DNA of 7,899 bases from Nitrospira sp. (GTDB lineage: Bacteria > Nitrospirota > Nitrospiria > Nitrospirales > Nitrospiraceae): assembly GCA_025935475.1 (NCBI GenBank), contig JAICVE010000121.1, positions 1 through 7,899 on the forward strand. Direction: 5' to 3'. Below the pieces are notes generated by a model that was not told where the DNA came from, made no database searches, and saw only the letters and a list, made by a program, of their open reading frames with translations. The position numbers and the translations under genes were made by a program. Numbering within the stretch: the first letter of the stretch is position 1; each line of letters opens with the position of its first letter. Below, piece by piece: positions 6,216 to 7,899 of this stretch.

Positions 6216-6832
6216 ATTATAGGATATGCGCAGTCTCCCTTATCGGGGCAGGCGTTATGCTGGCGATGGCCACGGCATGGGCTGACGAACCTGACCAGTC
6301 TCGACACCACCAGGCCGATGCTGGTGTGCAGGAGCGTCCTTGTACGTCTGTGTCCGGAGACGCAAGCGCTTCAGATCGATTCGATGGCGTGCAGGTGGAA
6401 ACGTCGGACATCGCCCTGTTCGAGCAATTCTTCGGGTCCGTCTTGAAGGCGCCACTCGTGCAACATGCGGATCACCCACCGGCCGACCGCCTCCGAGGCT
6501 ATTGTTACCGCGGAGTCCTGGTGGTCGTGCGCCAGGACCTTCGCACGGCGAGACCGACGGGATGGGTGCAGCTGAATTTTTCGGTGCCCGATGTCGCGGC
6601 GGTGCGGGAAGAGATCGAGCGGGTGTACCAGACGTCTCCGGTCGCCAAACTGGCTGAAGCAGAGCAGAGCAAGATCGTGCGCTTCCGTCTCAAACCCAAT
6701 GTGATGCGATCAGGCCGTCAGGTGACCCGCCTGGAAGTCAGTGGCCCAGAAGGTTTTATGATCGGCTTCGACCAGAGTCTACCGAGTTCATCAGAGGGTA
6801 GTTCACAATCCAATCAAGGGAGGACACGATGA
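6206..6832 (+). CDS. Exported VOC (glyoxalase-like) fold protein
   Basis: A 208-residue protein with signal peptide MQINYRICAVSLIGAGVM plus LAMATAWA (cleavage after residue 26), so it is likely periplasmic. A low-complexity linker (27-58) precedes one domain at about 60-190 with the beta-alpha-beta-beta-beta order of the vicinal-oxygen-chelate superfamily: FDGVQVETSDIALFEQFFGS (59-78), a GYCYRGVLVVVRQD strand (98-111), GWVQLNFSVPDVAAVREEIE (119-138) and RLEVSGPEGFMIGFDQ (175-190). The last piece is like the usual D-P-x-G-N-x-I-E-L ending of VOC modules. The His/Glu metal ligands of glyoxalase I are not clearly kept. It may be a binding rather than a catalytic module. The reading frame is open further upstream, but that part lies in the lipoprotein gene; the ATG at 6206 gives the signal peptide, although its ribosome site (GGGGA at 6190-6194) is weak. 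Its stop overlaps the mop start in an ATGA. Confidence 0.7.
   Translation: MQINYRICAVSLIGAGVMLAMATAWADEPDQSRHHQADAGVQERPCTSVSGDASASDRFDGVQVETSDIALFEQFFGSVLKAPLVQHADHPPADRLRGYCYRGVLVVVRQDLRTARPTGWVQLNFSVPDVAAVREEIERVYQTSPVAKLAEAEQSKIVRFRLKPNVMRSGRQVTRLEVSGPEGFMIGFDQSLPSSSEGSSQSNQGRTR
6816..6824 (+). promoter_or_regulatory. Strong ribosome binding site for mop
   Basis: AAGGGAGGA lies 4 bases before the ATG at 6829, inside the end of the VOC gene. It is one of the strongest ribosome sites in the window and suggests the small Mop protein is made in larger amounts than its weakly initiated upstream neighbours. Confidence 0.65.
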
Positions 6833-7032
6833 AGCTAAGCGCGCGCAATCAATTTCAGGGAACCGTGACCCGCATCACCGAGGGGCAGGCGATGGCCGAG
6901 GTGGCGGTGAAAGTCGGTAATCTCGAGTTCATCGCGGCGATCACGGAAGGGTCGGTCAAAAATATGGGTCTCAAGCTGAACGATTCAGTTACCGTGGCAG
7001 TCAAAGCGACTGAGGTCATGATCGGAAAGTAG
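6829..7032 (+). CDS. mop: Mop/molbindin, single TOBE-domain molybdate-binding protein
   Basis: A 67-residue cytoplasmic molbindin consisting of one TOBE (Mop) domain, the usual length for the family. It shows the classical pattern from end to end: MKLSARNQFQGTV (1-13), AEVAVKVGN (23-31), FIAAITEGSVKNMGLK (34-49) and the ending VAVKATEVMIGK (56-67). Known molbindins assemble into hexamers that store or buffer molybdate or tungstate at subunit interfaces, with the S-A-R-N and K-A-T/S segments near the ligand sites. It overlaps the VOC gene by 4 bases and lies 89 bases upstream of modB. It is much closer to the family consensus than the tandem-TOBE protein at 4572-5117, so the cluster encodes two different TOBE proteins. 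Identification is very sure. Confidence 0.96.
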   Translation: MKLSARNQFQGTVTRITEGQAMAEVAVKVGNLEFIAAITEGSVKNMGLKLNDSVTVAVKATEVMIGK

Positions 7033-7072
7033 CCGGCGTTGACTTTGTCGAGAGCGGCTTTCTACCATGACG

Positions 7073-7090
7073 CCGGTTTCGAAAAGCCGG
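7073..7090 (+). other. Short hairpin in the mop-modB gap
   Basis: CCGGTTT-CGAA-AAGCCGG can form a 7-pair stem (one G-U pair) with a four-base loop. It lies in the 89-base gap 7033-7121, 31 bases before the modB GTG. No T run follows, so it is not a rho-independent terminator. It could protect the mop message or adjust modB expression. The gap holds no other clear element; it is too short for a molybdenum-cofactor riboswitch. Confidence 0.4.
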
Positions 7091-7121
7091 TCTCGTTGGA
7101 TCATCCGGTTAAGGCGGCACT

Positions 7122-7850
7122 GTGAGTTGGACGGCCATTTGGGTAACATGCAAATTGGCAAGCCTGACCTCGATGGCGCTGCTCGTCATCGGATTGCCTA
7201 TTGCATATTGGCTGACCTTTTCGAAGTGGCGGTGGAAATTTCTCGTCGAATCGATCGTGGCGCTTCCGTTGGTGCTACCGCCCACAGTGCTGGGCTTTTA
7301 CATCCTCGTCGCCATCGGTCCCCATAGTCCGATTGGCCGGTTGTATACCGACATCGTGGGTCAGACTCTCCCATTCAGCTTCCAGGGTCTGCTCGTTGCT
7401 TCGATCTTGTACAGCCTTCCATTTGCCGTTCAGCCGTTCGCGACAGCCTTTGATCAGGTTGACCGCAACCTTATCGAAGCGTCGTGGACGCTCGGCCTTT
7501 CCAAAGCCAAAACGTTCTTCAAGCTGATCATTCCACTCTCTACCGCTGGTGTAATCACCGGGGCAGTCTTGAGCTTTGCCCACACCCTCGGCGAATTCGG
7601 GGTCGTGCTCATGGTCGGCGGGAATATCGAAGGAGTCACCCGAACGGTTTCCATCGACATCTATGATGACGTCCAGGCGCTCAACTATAGCGCCGCGGCC
7701 AACACGGCCTTATTCCTACTGGTCGTCTCCTATGCCGTCTTATTGTCCATCTACGCGATGAATCGCAAGGTCTGGGCGGTATGGCCGCAGAAGGAGCGAT
7801 CGAGCTCACCAAGACTTTTCCCGCGCGCGCAAGCATCAGCGCCGAGCTGA
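7122..7850 (+). CDS. modB: Molybdate ABC transporter permease ModB
   Basis: Inner-membrane permease of the ModABC importer; 242 residues with about five membrane helices (roughly 10-32, 40-66, 88-108, 140-163 and 193-214). Family marks are clear: ALPLVLPPTVLGFYILV (47-63), the EAA loop EASWTLGLSKAKTFFKLIIP (119-138) that contacts ModC, and FAHTLGEFGVVLMVGGNI (152-169), which parallels ModB's A-L-G-E-F-G signature. Translation starts at GTG 7122: an in-frame TAA at 7110-7112 rules out longer forms, and AAGGCGG at 7111-7117 supplies the ribosome site. The last 23 residues, a Pro/Ser/Arg-rich cytoplasmic tail, are encoded in the 70 bases shared with modC, and the protein is somewhat longer than typical ModB. 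Its partners are ModA at 5114 and ModC just downstream. Confidence 0.96.
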   Translation: MSWTAIWVTCKLASLTSMALLVIGLPIAYWLTFSKWRWKFLVESIVALPLVLPPTVLGFYILVAIGPHSPIGRLYTDIVGQTLPFSFQGLLVASILYSLPFAVQPFATAFDQVDRNLIEASWTLGLSKAKTFFKLIIPLSTAGVITGAVLSFAHTLGEFGVVLMVGGNIEGVTRTVSIDIYDDVQALNYSAAANTALFLLVVSYAVLLSIYAMNRKVWAVWPQKERSSSPRLFPRAQASAPS

Positions 7851-7899
7851 AATACGAGCTTCAGCAAGCCACCGCACTGGTGCTGTTCGGGCCGTCAGG
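7781..7899 (+). CDS. modC: Molybdate ABC transporter ATP-binding protein ModC, N-terminal fragment cut by window end
   Basis: Only the first 39 codons plus two bases are in the window. The reading frame gives MAAEGAIELTKTFPARASIS, followed by a strand ATALVLFGPSG that begins the Walker A (P-loop), whose G-K-S/T lies past the window edge. This N-terminus and its distance to Walker A match ModC, the cytoplasmic ATPase that powers ModB. ATG 7781 is the only usual start codon before the P-loop strand; the next in-frame GTG falls inside that strand. A weak AAGG (7767-7770) lies 10 bases upstream. The gene begins inside modB, overlapping it by 70 bases in another frame, so coupled translation is likely. 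Whether ModC carries its own C-terminal TOBE domain cannot be seen here. Confidence 0.88.
   Translation, partial: MAAEGAIELTKTFPARASISAELKYELQQATALVLFGPS

Noticed and set aside
7033..7121. Molybdenum-cofactor riboswitch before modB
   Set aside because: The gap is only 89 bases and shows one simple hairpin, not the multi-stem architecture of that riboswitch class.
7067..7327. Possible leader or alternative gene starting in the mop-modB gap
   Set aside because: It runs in a different frame through modB, is Arg/His-rich and has no ribosome site; modB itself is unmistakable.
1..7899. CRISPR arrays, tRNA or rRNA genes, insertion sequences, attachment sites
   Set aside because: No repeated spacer pattern, transposase, tRNA-like cloverleaf or long direct/inverted repeat was noticed; almost all of the window is accounted for by plus-strand genes.

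Overview
The window is a tightly packed, single-strand gene cluster centred on molybdate (or tungstate) uptake, from a moderately GC-rich Gram-negative bacterium. Signal peptides, lipoprotein signals and an outer-membrane beta-barrel porin show a double membrane. The mixture of small unrecognised lipoproteins, an OprO/P-type porin and a mod operon would suit a Nitrospira-like nitrite oxidiser, whose key enzymes need molybdenum. That assignment is inference from general style; no marker gene is present.

Layout, all on the + strand: (1) 15-1202, a one-component regulator with an Xre-type helix-turn-helix fused to a molybdate-binding-protein-like sensor domain; (2) 1213-2040, a divergent exported ModA-like binding protein; (3) 2070-2729, an unrecognised lipoprotein; (4) 2797-4554, a phosphate-porin-like outer-membrane channel; (5) 4572-5117, a divergent protein that reads as two tandem TOBE/Mop-like halves; (6) 5114-5920, canonical ModA; (7) 5898-6215, a small lipoprotein; (8) 6206-6832, an exported protein with a VOC (glyoxalase-like) fold; (9) 6829-7032, a classical 67-residue Mop/molbindin; (10) 7122-7850, ModB permease; (11) 7781-7899, the first 39 codons of ModC, cut off by the window edge in its Walker A loop.

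Most genes overlap or lie within 30 bases of each other, with ATGA stop/start junctions at 5114 and 6829. The only larger gaps are 2730-2796 (67 bases, before the porin) and 7033-7121 (89 bases, before modB). No clear rho-independent terminator is visible, so genes 1-11 could be one long transcript, perhaps with an internal promoter before the porin. The promoter of the first gene lies outside the window.

Working model (inference): the porin admits the oxyanion across the outer membrane, ModA and perhaps the divergent ModA-like protein bind it in the periplasm, ModB and ModC import it, the Mop proteins buffer it in the cytoplasm, and the Xre-sensor protein reads cytoplasmic molybdate and controls the cluster. 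The two lipoproteins, the exported VOC protein and the tandem-TOBE protein are the parts not explained by the standard mod system and are the most interesting content here.
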